A stretch of DNA of 64,000 nt from Candidatus Brevifilum fermentans (GTDB taxonomy: Bacteria; Chloroflexota; Anaerolineae; Anaerolineales; Villigracilaceae). This document shows positions 30,402 to 39,892 of the stretch, in pieces. The notes beneath the pieces were generated by a model. That model saw only the letters and a program-made list of their open reading frames with translations, did not search any database and was not told where the DNA came from. The stretch is from NCBI GenBank assembly GCA_945877125.1, contig CAMCQT010000003.1:1-64000 (forward strand), given 5' to 3'. The position numbers and the translations under genes were made by a program. Every line of letters starts with the position of its first letter. Position 1 is the first letter of the stretch.

Positions 30402-31829
30402 ATGCCAGAAAATAAAACGCTCGTTATGAAATTCGGAGGAACATCTGTCGGGTCGGCGGATGCGCTTTTGAAGGCGACTCAGATCGTGAAGGATGCGCGC
30501 GCGGAATATCCGCGGGTGGTGGTCATCACTTCTGCGATGTCTGGAGTCACCAATTTATTATTGGATGCCGCCGCGCAGGCTTCGCAAGGGAAAGTTGATT
30601 CGCTTCCAGCGACAGAATCCACGCTGAGGGAAAAACACTTCGCCGCCGCGGATGCGCTGATCCAAGATGAGACCTTGCGCGAAACGACCAAGCAGGAAAT
30701 CAACACGTTGATCCTCTCGCTCGTGGATTTATGCAAAGCGATTGCGATTCTCGGCGAAGCCAGCCCGCGAACAATGGATGCGGTGGCTTCCATCGGCGAG
30801 CGGATGTGTGTCCGCTTGTTGGGAGCGGTGCTTGAAAGCGGCGGGGTCAGCGCAAAAGCAATTGAGTCAACTGAATTCGTCATCACCAACGCACACTTCC
30901 AACACGCGCATCCTGATTTCAAAGTGACAACCGAAAAGACGCGCGCCGTGCTCAACCCGCTGATGGATGCGGGCATTGTGCCGGTCACAACGGGCTTCAT
31001 CGGCGCCACGCCCGAAGGCGCCATCACCACCCTCGGACGCGGTGGCAGCGACTACTCCGCCGCCATCATCGGCTCGGTTCTGCCTGCGGATGATGTCTGG
31101 ATCTGGACAGATGTGGACGGCGTGATGACCACCGATCCGCGTATTGTGAAGGAGGCAAGAACATTGCCCGAAATCACGTACAGCGAAATCGCGGAACTGG
31201 CTTACTACGGCGCGAAGGTTATTCACCCCAAAACCATCCGCCCCGTGGTGGATGCGGGCATCGGACTTCGCATCTGCAACACGTTCAACCCATCGCACCC
31301 AGGCACGCGCCTGATCGCAAACGTGCCATCGGATTTACATCCGCGCAATGGACAGGTTGTCAAAGCCGTGACCGCCATCCGCAACCAACGGCTGGTGACC
31401 ATCGAAGGGCGTGGTATGCTGGGCGTGCCCGGCGTGGCGGCGCGCGCGTTCGGCGCAGTGGCATCCACAAAAACCAGTGTGCCATTAATTACACAGGCAT
31501 CCTCCGAGCAATCCATTTGTTTTGCTGTGCCGTCTGAAGCTGCCGAATCTGTGATCAATGCTTTGCAGGCTGTCTTTGCCAGCGAGATCGAAGACGAAGA
31601 CATCGACCGCGTCTGGATGACCGAAGATGTTTCGATCATCACCGTCGTGGGCGTTGGAATGCGTCACACACCCGGCGTGGCGGGACAGGTATTTTCACAT
31701 CTCGGCGATAGCAAAGCCAATGTTTTAGCCATCGCGCAAGGCTCATCCGAAGTATCCATCAGCATGGTCGTCGTCGCCGCAGACACAGAATTGGCGGTGA
31801 ATGCGTTGCATGAAATGATCGTGAAATAA
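30402..31829 (+). CDS. lysC: Aspartate kinase
   Basis: A 475-residue monofunctional aspartokinase, phosphorylating Asp as the first step to Met, Thr and possibly Lys. The N-terminal KFGGTSVGSADAL, the substrate segment TLGRGGSDYSAAIIG (near residue 210) and the C-terminal tandem ACT domains (ISIITVVGVGMRHTPGVAGQ) are clear. The length and the ACT pair match the ThrA/LysC-beta-like single-chain class with allosteric control. It lies behind a Met/Thr leader attenuator; asd follows after a 68-base gap holding a hairpin repeat. The RBS is AAGGAG. Confidence 0.93.
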   Translation: MPENKTLVMKFGGTSVGSADALLKATQIVKDARAEYPRVVVITSAMSGVTNLLLDAAAQASQGKVDSLPATESTLREKHFAAADALIQDETLRETTKQEINTLILSLVDLCKAIAILGEASPRTMDAVASIGERMCVRLLGAVLESGGVSAKAIESTEFVITNAHFQHAHPDFKVTTEKTRAVLNPLMDAGIVPVTTGFIGATPEGAITTLGRGGSDYSAAIIGSVLPADDVWIWTDVDGVMTTDPRIVKEARTLPEITYSEIAELAYYGAKVIHPKTIRPVVDAGIGLRICNTFNPSHPGTRLIANVPSDLHPRNGQVVKAVTAIRNQRLVTIEGRGMLGVPGVAARAFGAVASTKTSVPLITQASSEQSICFAVPSEAAESVINALQAVFASEIEDEDIDRVWMTEDVSIITVVGVGMRHTPGVAGQVFSHLGDSKANVLAIAQGSSEVSISMVVVAADTELAVNALHEMIVK

Positions 31830-31831
31830 TT

Positions 31832-31862
31832 TGTAGGGGCGAAGCAATGCTTCGCCCCTACA
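31832..31862. repeat. Dispersed palindrome family C
   Basis: Tgtaggggcgaagc and gcttcgcccctaca form a near-perfect hairpin with an aat loop. A sibling at 35660-35688 overlaps the lysK stop. Confidence 0.8.
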
Positions 31863-31897
31863 ACCAACAAAAATTTATAATTTAAGGAAAAATCATT

Positions 31898-32947
31898 ATG
31901 AATCAAATCCCCGTAGCTGTACTCGGCGCGACAGGTTCTGTCGGTCAGCGTTTTATCTCTTTGCTCGATAATCATCCGTGGTTCAAGGTCGTTGCACTTG
32001 CCGCATCAGACCGTTCGGTTGGACAAAAATATTCAGACGCCGCCCGCTGGGTTCTCAACGAGCCCATGCCAGATTATGCACGCGACATGATCGTTGTGCC
32101 CGCCACCACCGATGCCGTGCAGGCAAAGATCGTTTTCTCGGCATTGCACAATGACATCGCAAAAGATGTCGAGCCGCAATTTGCCCGCGCGGGCTCGGCG
32201 GTTTGTTCCAACGCCTCGTCCTATCGCAAAGCGGAGGATGTGCCGCTGCTGCTGCCAGAGGTCAACGCCGAGCATATTCATCTCGTCAAAATTCAACGCG
32301 AGCAGCGCGGTTGGAGCGGATGCATTCTCACGAATCCAAATTGCACCAGTACGGGTCTCACGGTTGCGCTCAAGGCGCTGGATGATGCCTTCGGTGTGAA
32401 AAAAGTTTTTGCGGTTTCGTTGCAGGCGCTTTCGGGCGCGGGCTACCCTGGCGTCTCTTCGCTCGACATCATTGATAACGTGATTCCAAACATCGGCGGC
32501 GAAGAAGAAAAAGTGGAATGGGAACCGCGCAAGATGCTTGGCAAACTGGTTGATTCAAAAGTTCAACTGGCAGATATAATTTTCAGCGCGCACACAAATC
32601 GCGTGGCAGTGATCGATGGACACACGGTATGCGTCAGCGTGGAATTAGCGCAGCCTGCCGACCCTGAAGCTGCTGAAGCGATTCTACGGGCATACACCGC
32701 CCCTGAATCAGCGAGAGAACTGCCCTCGAGTCCGCGACCCGCTATCAGCGTCAGAAGCGAAGCGGACCGTCCTCAGCCGAGACTTGATCGATTCACAGGC
32801 AAAGGCATGACCACCGTCGTCGGACGCGTGAGGCGCGATCCGATCCTAGACCTGAAATTTGTTGTGCTATCTCACAACACAATTCGCGGCGCGGCTGGCG
32901 GTTCAATTTATAACGCTGAGTTGTTGGTGAACGAGGGTTTGTTGTAG
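31898..32947 (+). CDS. asd: Aspartate-semialdehyde dehydrogenase
   Basis: A 349-residue NADP-dependent enzyme converting aspartyl phosphate to the semialdehyde. The N-terminal VLGATGSVGQRFI is the nucleotide loop. The catalytic Cys149 lies in TNPNCTSTG and the substrate His region in GAGYPGVSSLD. The sequence is of the archaeal/fungal-type Asd subgroup (SNASSYRKAEDVPLLLPEVN). The C-terminal VVLSHNTIRGAAGGSIYNAE is conserved. RBS AAGGA. It works with the preceding kinase. Confidence 0.94.
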   Translation: MNQIPVAVLGATGSVGQRFISLLDNHPWFKVVALAASDRSVGQKYSDAARWVLNEPMPDYARDMIVVPATTDAVQAKIVFSALHNDIAKDVEPQFARAGSAVCSNASSYRKAEDVPLLLPEVNAEHIHLVKIQREQRGWSGCILTNPNCTSTGLTVALKALDDAFGVKKVFAVSLQALSGAGYPGVSSLDIIDNVIPNIGGEEEKVEWEPRKMLGKLVDSKVQLADIIFSAHTNRVAVIDGHTVCVSVELAQPADPEAAEAILRAYTAPESARELPSSPRPAISVRSEADRPQPRLDRFTGKGMTTVVGRVRRDPILDLKFVVLSHNTIRGAAGGSIYNAELLVNEGLL

Positions 32948-33008
32948 CTAATGTCACGTTGCAAACGTGACCTACCGAAACCAATTCAGACCAAAGTTGT
33001 CCAGACCC

Positions 33009-33038
33009 TTGACACATCATAAGGCGCTATGATATAAA
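33009..33038 (+). promoter_or_regulatory. Promoter of SAM-riboswitch transcript
   Basis: TTGACA (33009-33014), an 18-base spacer and TATAAA (33033-33038), about 20 bases before the aptamer P1 stem. Confidence 0.7.
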
Positions 33039-33057
33039 CCGCGAAATTAAATATTCG

Positions 33058-33184
33058 CTCTTATCCAGAGAGGCTGAGGGACCGACCCTTTGAAGCCTCG
33101 GCAACCAAACCATTACATGAGTTCAGGTGCCAAATTCGACAAATAGGAATGGCGTTCGTGTCATTCATATCTGGAAGATGAGAG
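33058..33184 (+). ncRNA. SAM-I riboswitch (S-box) aptamer
   Basis: P1 pairs CTCTTATC (33058-33065) with GATGAGAG (33177-33184). The conserved core is present: AGAGAGGCTGAGGGA, then CCTTTGAAGCCTCGGCAACC, and AGGTGCCAAATTC on the other side. It senses S-adenosylmethionine and controls the Met gene downstream. Confidence 0.95.
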
Positions 33185-33199
33185 GACGGTATAGACGTA

Positions 33200-33236
33200 T
33201 ACCTCTTCTTGTACTTTCAGAAGAGGTATTTTTTTA
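33200..33236 (+). terminator. SAM riboswitch expression-platform terminator
   Basis: TACCTCTTCT pairs with AGAAGAGGTA around TGTACTTTC, followed by seven T residues. SAM binding would favour this stem. Confidence 0.92.
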
Positions 33237-33307
33237 CCCTCACCCTACCCCTCTCCCGAAGGAGAGGGAACTCCCTTCCCCCTTCGGGGGAAGGGCTGGG
33301 GATGAGG
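33237..33307. repeat. Dispersed repeat (ccctcaccc type) in 5' UTR
   Basis: Accctcaccctacccctctccc with an internal gaaggagagggaa and cttcccccttcgggggaag hairpin and an inverted end (ggggatgaggg). It sits between the riboswitch terminator and metY. Confidence 0.75.
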
Positions 33308-33363
33308 GAAAACATATCTCTTCTGAAGGGCGGGTAAACATTATTCAAGAGGAGTTACATCAA

Positions 33364-34656
33364 ATGTCCACAATCAAAGATCGCAAGTTAGGTTTCGCCA
33401 CCCGTGAGTTACATGCGGGCTATTCCCCCGACCCCACCACAGGCAGCCGCGCGGTGCCGTTGTATCAAACAACGAGCTATCAATTCAAAAGCACAGAACA
33501 CGCAGCCAATTTATTCGCGCTCAAAGAGCTTGGAAATATTTACACACGCTTGATGAACCCCACCACCGATGTGCTTGAACAGCGCATTGCTTCACTCGAA
33601 GGCGGCGTTGCCGCGCTGGCAGCGAGTTCAGGTCACGCCGCGCAGGCACAGGCAATTTTCACCTTGTGCAGCGCAGGCGACCATATTGTTTCGTCAAGCC
33701 GTTTGTATGGCGGCACATACAACCAGTTCGCCTACTCATTGCCAAAATTGGGTATCGAAGTTACCTTCGTTGACCCCAGCGACCCGAAGAATTTTGAAGC
33801 GGCGATTCGTCCTAACACCAAGATCATCTACGGCGAATCTCTCGGCAACCCCGATATTTCCATCTTCCCGTTCGAGGAAGTTTCCGAGATTGCAAACAAG
33901 CACAAAATAATTTTGTTCATCGACAACACGTTTGCCACGCCGTATCTCTTCCGCCCGTTTGAATGGGGCGCGCACGTCATCACCCACTCGACCACCAAGT
34001 TCATCACAGGCAACGGAACTTCCATCGGCGGCATCATCGTGGATGGCGGAAATTACGACTGGAGCAACGGCAAGTTCGAAAACTTCAACACGCCCGATCC
34101 TTCGTATCACGGATTGGTCTACTCCTCCATCGCCGCCGCGGGACTTCCCCCGTTTGCGATCAAGGCGCGTGTGCAGGTCTTGCGTGACTTCGGCGCGTGC
34201 CAATCCCCGTTCAACTCATGGCAGACTTTGCTTGGACTTGAAACCCTCAACTTGCGCATGGATCGTCACGTACAGAACGCGCAAACGGTTGCCGAATATC
34301 TTGAGAGCCATCCCAAAGTTAGCTGGGTCAAGTATCCTGGGCTCAAGAGCCACCCCGATTACGCGCGCGCACAAAAGTATTTACCAAAAGGCGCAGGCGC
34401 GATCCTCGGTTTTGGAATCAAAGGCGGCGCAGAAGCTGGCAGGAAATTCATCGAAAGCCTGCAACTCTTTAGTCACCTTGCCAACGTGGGCGATGCGCGC
34501 AGTCTCGCCATTCACCCCGCCACCACCACCCACAGCCAACTGACGGAGGAGCAACAAATCTCCGCTGGCGTCAGCCCCGATTTCATCCGCTTGAGCATTG
34601 GTCTCGAAGACTTCGAAGACATCAAGTGGGATTTGGATCAAGCCTTAAATTCTTAA
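33364..34656 (+). CDS. metY: O-acetylhomoserine sulfhydrylase
   Basis: A 430-residue PLP enzyme of the Cys/Met metabolism family making homocysteine from O-acetylhomoserine and sulfide. The PLP Lys is Lys212 in [13 protein letters not shown]. The [20 protein letters not shown] region (60-79) and length about 430 are typical of MetY rather than MetB/MetC (about 380-390). The ATG at 33364 has AGAGGAG upstream; an ORF opening at 33127 merely reads through the riboswitch leader. Controlled by the SAM riboswitch and followed by metA. Confidence 0.94.
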   Translation: MSTIKDRKLGFATRELHAGYSPDPTTGSRAVPLYQTTSYQFKSTEHAANLFALKELGNIYTRLMNPTTDVLEQRIASLEGGVAALAASSGHAAQAQAIFTLCSAGDHIVSSSRLYGGTYNQFAYSLPKLGIEVTFVDPSDPKNFEAAIRPNTKIIYGESLGNPDISIFPFEEVSEIANKHKIILFIDNTFATPYLFRPFEWGAHVITHSTTKFITGNGTSIGGIIVDGGNYDWSNGKFENFNTPDPSYHGLVYSSIAAAGLPPFAIKARVQVLRDFGACQSPFNSWQTLLGLETLNLRMDRHVQNAQTVAEYLESHPKVSWVKYPGLKSHPDYARAQKYLPKGAGAILGFGIKGGAEAGRKFIESLQLFSHLANVGDARSLAIHPATTTHSQLTEEQQISAGVSPDFIRLSIGLEDFEDIKWDLDQALNS

Positions 34657-34657
34657 G

Positions 34658-34722
34658 GATAAATGATGAAGGATGAAGGATGAATAAAACCATCTTTCAT
34701 CCTTCATCCTTCCGCCTTCATC
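34658..34722. repeat. Intergenic palindrome (ggatgaaggatgaa type)
   Basis: Gataaatgatgaaggatgaagg followed by its inverse catccttcatccttccgcc. Related blocks are at 38769-38783 and 57800-57850. Confidence 0.75.
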
Positions 34723-34732
34723 ATTTCCTCCC

Positions 34733-35653
34733 ATGCCTGTAAAAATTCCCTCCACTCTTCCTGCCCGAACCATCCTTGAAAACGAAAACATTTTCGTCAT
34801 GGATGAAGACCGCGCTGCCCATCAGGACATCCGTCCGCTGCGTGTGGCGATCCTTAATCTCATGCCGACCAAGATCGCAACCGAAACGCAAATTTTGCGG
34901 CTGCTTTCCAACTCCGCGCTGCAAGTGGAGATCACCCTGCTGCACACCGCCACGCATGAAGCCAAAAACACCGACGCCGACCATTTGCTGAATCACTACG
35001 TCACCTTTGATGAGATCAAAAATGAAAAATTCGACGGTCTCATTATCACGGGCGCGCCTGTCGAGCAGATGCTGTTTGAAGAAGTGGATTACTGGAATGA
35101 ACTGACCCAGATCATGGATTGGGCTGAGACGAATGTTGAGTCAACGTTTAATATTTGCTGGGGCGCGCAGGCTGGACTTTATCACCGCTACGGCATCCCA
35201 AAGTATGACCTGCCCCATAAAATGTTCGGCGTCTTCGAGCATCACGTCCTCTCTCGCACCGAAAGCCTGATGCGCGGCTTCGACGACTTTTTCTTCGCCC
35301 CACATTCCCGCCACACCGAGATTCGCCGCGAAGACATCGAAAAGGTTCCCGAACTGCAAATCCTCGCCGAATCTGATGAAGCGGGCGTTTACATCGTCAG
35401 CTCAAAAGATGGGCGTCATCTCTTCATCACAGGTCACTCGGAATACGATCCGCTGACGCTCAAAGGTGAATACGACCGCGATGTGAACAAGGGACTGCCG
35501 ATCCAAATCCCCAACAATTATTATCCGAAGAATGACCCCGCGCAAAATCCAACCGTCCGCTGGCGTGGACATGCGAATCTGTTGTACGCAAACTGGTTGA
35601 ATTATTACGTTTATCAGGTCACGCCGTACGACCCGAATGAAATTCCAAAATAG
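34733..35653 (+). CDS. metA: Homoserine O-acetyltransferase (MetA family)
   Basis: A 306-residue MetA-fold acyltransferase. The catalytic triad Cys142 (NICWGAQ), His235 and Glu237 (TGHSEYDP) is intact. The specificity position 111 is Glu (GAPVEQMLF); from published work on the family, Glu111 means acetyl-CoA use and Gly111 succinyl-CoA use. This fits the neighbouring O-acetylhomoserine sulfhydrylase. No good RBS is visible (a repeat precedes the ATG). It is part of the SAM-regulated methionine unit. Confidence 0.93.
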   Translation: MPVKIPSTLPARTILENENIFVMDEDRAAHQDIRPLRVAILNLMPTKIATETQILRLLSNSALQVEITLLHTATHEAKNTDADHLLNHYVTFDEIKNEKFDGLIITGAPVEQMLFEEVDYWNELTQIMDWAETNVESTFNICWGAQAGLYHRYGIPKYDLPHKMFGVFEHHVLSRTESLMRGFDDFFFAPHSRHTEIRREDIEKVPELQILAESDEAGVYIVSSKDGRHLFITGHSEYDPLTLKGEYDRDVNKGLPIQIPNNYYPKNDPAQNPTVRWRGHANLLYANWLNYYVYQVTPYDPNEIPK

Positions 35654-35659
35654 GGCACG

Positions 35660-35688
35660 GTAGGGGCGCAGCAATGCTGCGCCCCTAC
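35660..35688. repeat. Dispersed palindrome family C, overlapping lysK stop
   Basis: Gtaggggcgcagc and gctgcgcccctac around aat. The TAG stop codon of lysK (35685-35687, minus strand) is part of the right arm. Confidence 0.8.
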
Positions 35689-36752
35689 GCGGTTAATTTT
35701 TCCAACGCCGCGCTCAACACATCCACCGCTTTTTGATAATCATCCAAATTGATATGCTCATTCGGCGTGTGATCCAAAGCTGAATCTCCTGGGCCATACA
35801 CCACAGCGGGACATTTCCAAACAGGCGCGACGATGTTCAAATCTGCAGTTCCCGTTTTGTAGACGAAGCGCGGCTCGCCGCCCTGTGAGCGGATTCCGCT
35901 CAAGAAGGCTCTCACTAGCGGAGTGTTTTTCTCGCATCCACAGGCGGCGATGGCGAAGCCGACAGGCTCGACCTCAAAGTGACAGTCACCTCGAAGGTGA
36001 CTGTCACTTATTATTTTGTACCAATCTTCTGGCGAAACATCCACAGGCAAGCGGACTCCAACCTTCAGTCGCGCCCACTGCTCAAAATCATTTGAGTCCG
36101 AATCCATGCCGCGCAAGGTAAGCAATAATTTATCAAACACCTTGGGCTTGTCGGCATTGAACAAATCCACATACGCTTTTATTTTCAGCCAAGCTTCAAC
36201 CGCTGACTCTGCCGCAGTCACTTCTCCGCTCGCCGTGTGAGCCTGTCCGCGTTTGACGGTGACATTTGCCCACGCGCTGCCCTTGTAGCCGAGCGCCATC
36301 CGATCCCATTGATTCGGCTCGCCAATAATCGCAAAATCAGGCTTGTATTGATTCGCGACAAACCTTGCGCCTTCGGAATCACGTTCCTCTTCCACAGCGC
36401 CGATGACCACAAATTGCCAGCCATCCTTCGCGCCGACCTTCGCCACCGCATCCACAAAACTCGCCAGCGGACCTTTTGCATCCACCGATCCGCGACCATG
36501 TAGTAGAGACGCATCATGATGCGTCTCTACACGGACGGGAATTTCCCCAGGCACCGTGTCAATATGACCCAACAAAACCACCTGCCTCGCCCCCTTGCCC
36601 ATCACACCGACAGCGTTGCCAGCCTCATCAATGAAAGCGTCATCATAGCCCAATGACTTCATCCGCGCCACCAACCATTCCACCGCCCCGCGCTCCTGTC
36701 CCGACGGACTGTACTGCGAAACCAAACCAACTAACGTCTCAAAATCACTCAT
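35685..36752 (-). CDS. lysK: LysW-carrier hydrolase (LysK/ArgE-like, M20)
   Basis: A 355-residue Zn peptidase of the M20 family releasing the finished amino acid from LysW. The metal motif is LGHIDTVPG (His63, Asp65), and the catalytic Glu pair is in VEEERDSEGA. Two perfect palindromes are inserted in frame. One at 36503-36530 encodes about residues 76-84 (ETHHDASLL); one at 35977-36009 encodes about residues 248-258 (SDSHLRGDCHF). The stop codon lies in a third palindrome. Last gene of the arginine/LysW string, 23 bases behind lysJ. Product is ornithine if the pathway is arginine, lysine if AAA. Confidence 0.88.
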   Translation of the reverse strand: MSDFETLVGLVSQYSPSGQERGAVEWLVARMKSLGYDDAFIDEAGNAVGVMGKGARQVVLLGHIDTVPGEIPVRVETHHDASLLHGRGSVDAKGPLASFVDAVAKVGAKDGWQFVVIGAVEEERDSEGARFVANQYKPDFAIIGEPNQWDRMALGYKGSAWANVTVKRGQAHTASGEVTAAESAVEAWLKIKAYVDLFNADKPKVFDKLLLTLRGMDSDSNDFEQWARLKVGVRLPVDVSPEDWYKIISDSHLRGDCHFEVEPVGFAIAACGCEKNTPLVRAFLSGIRSQGGEPRFVYKTGTADLNIVAPVWKCPAVVYGPGDSALDHTPNEHINLDDYQKAVDVLSAALEKLTA

Positions 36753-36775
36753 CCGTTTTTGTCCGTTTCAATCCG

Positions 36776-37954
36776 TTATTCCGTGACAGAGTCCGTTGAT
36801 AGCACTTCGGACAGCACACCAACCAAATGATCGATCTGCTCGTACGTAATCACCAACGGAGGCAACAAACGAATCACGGTCAATCCCGCATTCAAGGCAA
36901 TGATCTTTTTCTCTTGCAGAGCCTTGATGTACGGCGTGACCTTTTGCTTCATCTCGATGCCGACCATCAAGCCAATTCCACGGACTTCGCGGATATTCGG
37001 CGATTGAATCTTCCTCAGTTTCTCCATCAAATACGCACCCTTCGCCGCCGCTTGCCCAGGCAAATCTTCGCCGAGGATTACATCCAGCGCCGCATTGGCC
37101 GCCGCACACGAAAGCGGATTCCCGCCAAAGGTCGAGCCATGCACGCCCGGCACAAGGTTCTTGATGTTCGCGCCGATCAGCACCGCGCCCATCGGCACGC
37201 CGCCCGCAAGTGACTTGGCGCAAGTTAATAAATCAGGCGTCACACCAAAATGTTGTATCGCAAACATCTTGCCCGTACGCCCAAATCCCGTTTGGATTTC
37301 GTCAATGATGAGCAGTGCGCCGCGCTCATCGCAGATCCGCCTCGCAGCTTGGATGTATTCAGCGGACGCGGGATACAAACCACCTTCGCCCTGCACAACT
37401 TCCAAAATCACAGCGGCGGTTTCTTCGTTCACTGCCTTGTCCAACGCTTCGATATTGTTGTACGAAACATGCGAAACGCCAGGCAGCAGCGGCTCGAAGC
37501 CTTCGCGGTATTTCTTGTTATATGTCGCAGAAAGCGAGCCATAGGTTCGTCCGTGAAAAGCGCGCATCGCCGCGATGAAATTCTTTCGTCCCGTTGAAAT
37601 GCGCGAGAATTTGAACGCCGCCTCAACCGCCTCAGTGCCTGAGTTGCAGAAGAAGACTCTATCCAAGCCCGGAACCAACGCCGTAATTTTTTCCATCAAC
37701 ATGGCACGCTGGTCGTTGGGAAACGACTCAAACAAAGTAATCAGCGTGTTCGCCTGCTTGTAAAGCGCCTCGGCAATTTTCGGATGCGCATGACCGAGAT
37801 TGGCAACGCCGTGTCCTGACGAGCAATCCAAATATTCCACGCCGTCAATATCAAACAACGACGCGCCCTGTCCGCGCACGATGGTCAGGGTCTGCTTGGC
37901 GTACACGCCAGAGGTGTGTTTATTTTCGGTATCTATAATTTGCTGCTTGTTCAT
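36776..37954 (-). CDS. lysJ: LysW-gamma-semialdehyde aminotransferase (LysJ)
   Basis: A 392-residue class III PLP aminotransferase of the ArgD/LysJ group. The PLP Lys is in CAKSLAGGVPMGAV; IIDEIQTGFGRTGKMFA is the cofactor Asp region. The start overlaps the lysZ stop by 4 bases (ATGA). The last codons (STDSVTE) come from a dispersed repeat (tccgtgacagagtccgttg), also present at 11149-11312, so the natural C-terminus has probably been replaced. Confidence 0.92.
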   Translation of the reverse strand: MNKQQIIDTENKHTSGVYAKQTLTIVRGQGASLFDIDGVEYLDCSSGHGVANLGHAHPKIAEALYKQANTLITLFESFPNDQRAMLMEKITALVPGLDRVFFCNSGTEAVEAAFKFSRISTGRKNFIAAMRAFHGRTYGSLSATYNKKYREGFEPLLPGVSHVSYNNIEALDKAVNEETAAVILEVVQGEGGLYPASAEYIQAARRICDERGALLIIDEIQTGFGRTGKMFAIQHFGVTPDLLTCAKSLAGGVPMGAVLIGANIKNLVPGVHGSTFGGNPLSCAAANAALDVILGEDLPGQAAAKGAYLMEKLRKIQSPNIREVRGIGLMVGIEMKQKVTPYIKALQEKKIIALNAGLTVIRLLPPLVITYEQIDHLVGVLSEVLSTDSVTE

Positions 37955-38769
37955 TGAATCACCGTTCCGTTTCCTGCCAAAGCACTTGAAATTGGATTTT
38001 GAATTCGTCCATCGGCGATGATGACGCGACGTACGCCGCCTTTGAGCGCTTCTTCCGCGCCGAGGACTTTCTTCTTCATGCGACCCTGCGCCGCCTCGCT
38101 CGCCGCCGCAAGTTGACTCTGCGGCAGCTGCCGAATGAGCGTTGACTCGTCTGGGAAATTCTTCATCAGCCCAGGCACCGCCGTCAGCAACAGCAGAGTC
38201 TCCGCCTTGAGCGCGGATGCGACCATCGCCGCCGCGCGGTCTGCATCCACATTCAGCGCCTCCCCTTTTTCGCTGACCGCCACCGGCGCGATGACAGGCA
38301 TGTAACCCGCATTCAACAACATCAAAAGCAACTCGCTGTTAACCGTTTCAATCTTCCCAGTGTAATCATCGCGGATAATTTTGCGCTTACCGTTTTCAAT
38401 GCTCTGCACAGATTCCTTGCGGACGGCTTGCAACAACCTGCCATCAAGTCCGCACAAACCAAAGGCGTTGACACCCATCATTTGCAACTGCTCGGTCAGC
38501 AGTGAATTGACTTTGCCATTAACCGCCATCAAAAAGATTTCCAGCGTCTTGCGATCCGTATAGCGTGAAGTGTATCCCGAAGGCGAGGTAATCATCTTCG
38601 GAGGCGCGCCCAGCCCCTCGCCAAGCGCATTCGCTTCTGCCGATCCGCCATGCACAAAAACAAGGCGCTTGCCCTGCTTCAACAATTCCACGGCATCCTG
38701 ACAAATCGCAGAAAAATCCACGCCTTCCGTGCCGCCAAGTTTTACGACTGTGATTTCATCCTTCATCAT
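37951..38769 (-). CDS. lysZ: LysW-aminoadipate/glutamate kinase (LysZ)
   Basis: A 272-residue amino-acid kinase (ArgB-like) phosphorylating the side chain of the LysW-bound amino acid. VVKLGGTEGVDFS at the N-terminus, FVHGGSAEANALGEGLG and VNVDADRAAAMVASALKAE are the conserved elements. The pattern matches LysZ rather than N-acetylglutamate kinase. The first codons MMKDE derive from a ggatgaaggatgaa repeat that precedes the gene. Overlaps lysJ by 4 bases. Confidence 0.9.
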   Translation of the reverse strand: MMKDEITVVKLGGTEGVDFSAICQDAVELLKQGKRLVFVHGGSAEANALGEGLGAPPKMITSPSGYTSRYTDRKTLEIFLMAVNGKVNSLLTEQLQMMGVNAFGLCGLDGRLLQAVRKESVQSIENGKRKIIRDDYTGKIETVNSELLLMLLNAGYMPVIAPVAVSEKGEALNVDADRAAAMVASALKAETLLLLTAVPGLMKNFPDESTLIRQLPQSQLAAASEAAQGRMKKKVLGAEEALKGGVRRVIIADGRIQNPISSALAGNGTVIQ

Positions 38770-38783
38770 TCATCCTTCATCCT

Positions 38784-39818
38784 TTAAATCGGATGCAGCC
38801 CCGCAAACTCCAAGCCCGTCGTCTCATCCCAGCCCATCATCAAATTCAGGCATTGAACAGCTGTACCAGACGCACCCTTCATTAAATTATCAATCGCGCA
38901 CATCGCCACGATGTGACCAGTGCTTTCGTCCAGTTCAAATCCCAAATCCGCATAGTTCGAGCCAGCTAAAATCTTTGGCTCGGGCACACGGTAGATGCCG
39001 CGCTGTTCCTTGACCACACGCACAAACGGATTTTCATTCGCCACGGCGCGATAGGCTTTCCATAAATCTTTGTTGGCGACACCAGGCTTGACCTTCGCGT
39101 GAGCCGTCGCCAACACCCCGCGCACCAAATCCACGGCGGTCATGGTCAGCGAAATGTCTTTCACGCCCATTTCCTGAATCACTTCTGCGGTGTGACGATG
39201 CCCAAACGCGGAAAATGTGCGAATCACATTCGCGCGTTCCGCGTGGAGCGAACCAGAATTCCCTTCCGCGCCGCCTTCGGACGAACCAACTTTGATTTCA
39301 ATAATCACAGGCATAGACAAGTCAATCAAATCCGCTTTGACCAGCGGTAGCAGCGCGAGGTTGCTGGCGGTGGCGTTGCATCCTACGCCGCTGATGTAAT
39401 TCGCCGTCGCTATTTCAGCGCGATAAAGTTCGGGAAGTCCGTACACAAACTTGCTCAACCACTCAGGCGCGGCGTGTTTTTCGCCGTACCATTTCTCGTA
39501 AAATTCCGCATCACGCAGGCGGAAGTCCGCCGCGAGATCAATGATCTTTGTCCCAAGTTTGGCATACTCTTCGATGTGCTTTTGCGCCTGTCCATGCGGC
39601 TGGGCGAGGAAGAGCACGTCCACAGGTTCCAGCGTGGAAGGGTCGCTGAATTTCAGTTGAGTCTTCTTCCGCAGATTGGGATGAGTCTGATAAACATATT
39701 CACCCACGCGCGAGCGTGAAGTCACCTGTTTGACTTCCACATTGGGATGTCCCAACAACAATCGCAGCAACTCGCCGCCGCCATAACCCGAACCACCGAT
39801 GATAGATACTTTCGTCAT
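38784..39818 (-). CDS. lysY: LysW-aminoadipyl/glutamyl phosphate reductase (LysY)
   Basis: A 344-residue ArgC-like NADPH dehydrogenase. The nucleotide loop is IIGGSGYGGGELLRLLLGHP, the catalytic Cys is in YISGVGCNATASNLALLPL near residue 152, and the C-terminal SNYADLGFELDESTGHIV is typical. In the LysW pathway it reduces the LysW-bound acyl phosphate to the semialdehyde. 14 bases separate it from lysZ. Confidence 0.92.
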   Translation of the reverse strand: MTKVSIIGGSGYGGGELLRLLLGHPNVEVKQVTSRSRVGEYVYQTHPNLRKKTQLKFSDPSTLEPVDVLFLAQPHGQAQKHIEEYAKLGTKIIDLAADFRLRDAEFYEKWYGEKHAAPEWLSKFVYGLPELYRAEIATANYISGVGCNATASNLALLPLVKADLIDLSMPVIIEIKVGSSEGGAEGNSGSLHAERANVIRTFSAFGHRHTAEVIQEMGVKDISLTMTAVDLVRGVLATAHAKVKPGVANKDLWKAYRAVANENPFVRVVKEQRGIYRVPEPKILAGSNYADLGFELDESTGHIVAMCAIDNLMKGASGTAVQCLNLMMGWDETTGLEFAGLHPI

Positions 39819-39892
39819 TAATAATTGCTCCTTATAAAACCAGTGGGAAGTGAATAGTGGACAGTGGTTAGTACTTCACCACCCACCATACA

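Noticed and set aside
33127-33363. N-terminal extension of metY
   Set aside because: The extra codons lie in the SAM riboswitch, its terminator and a repeat; the family start and RBS are at 33364.
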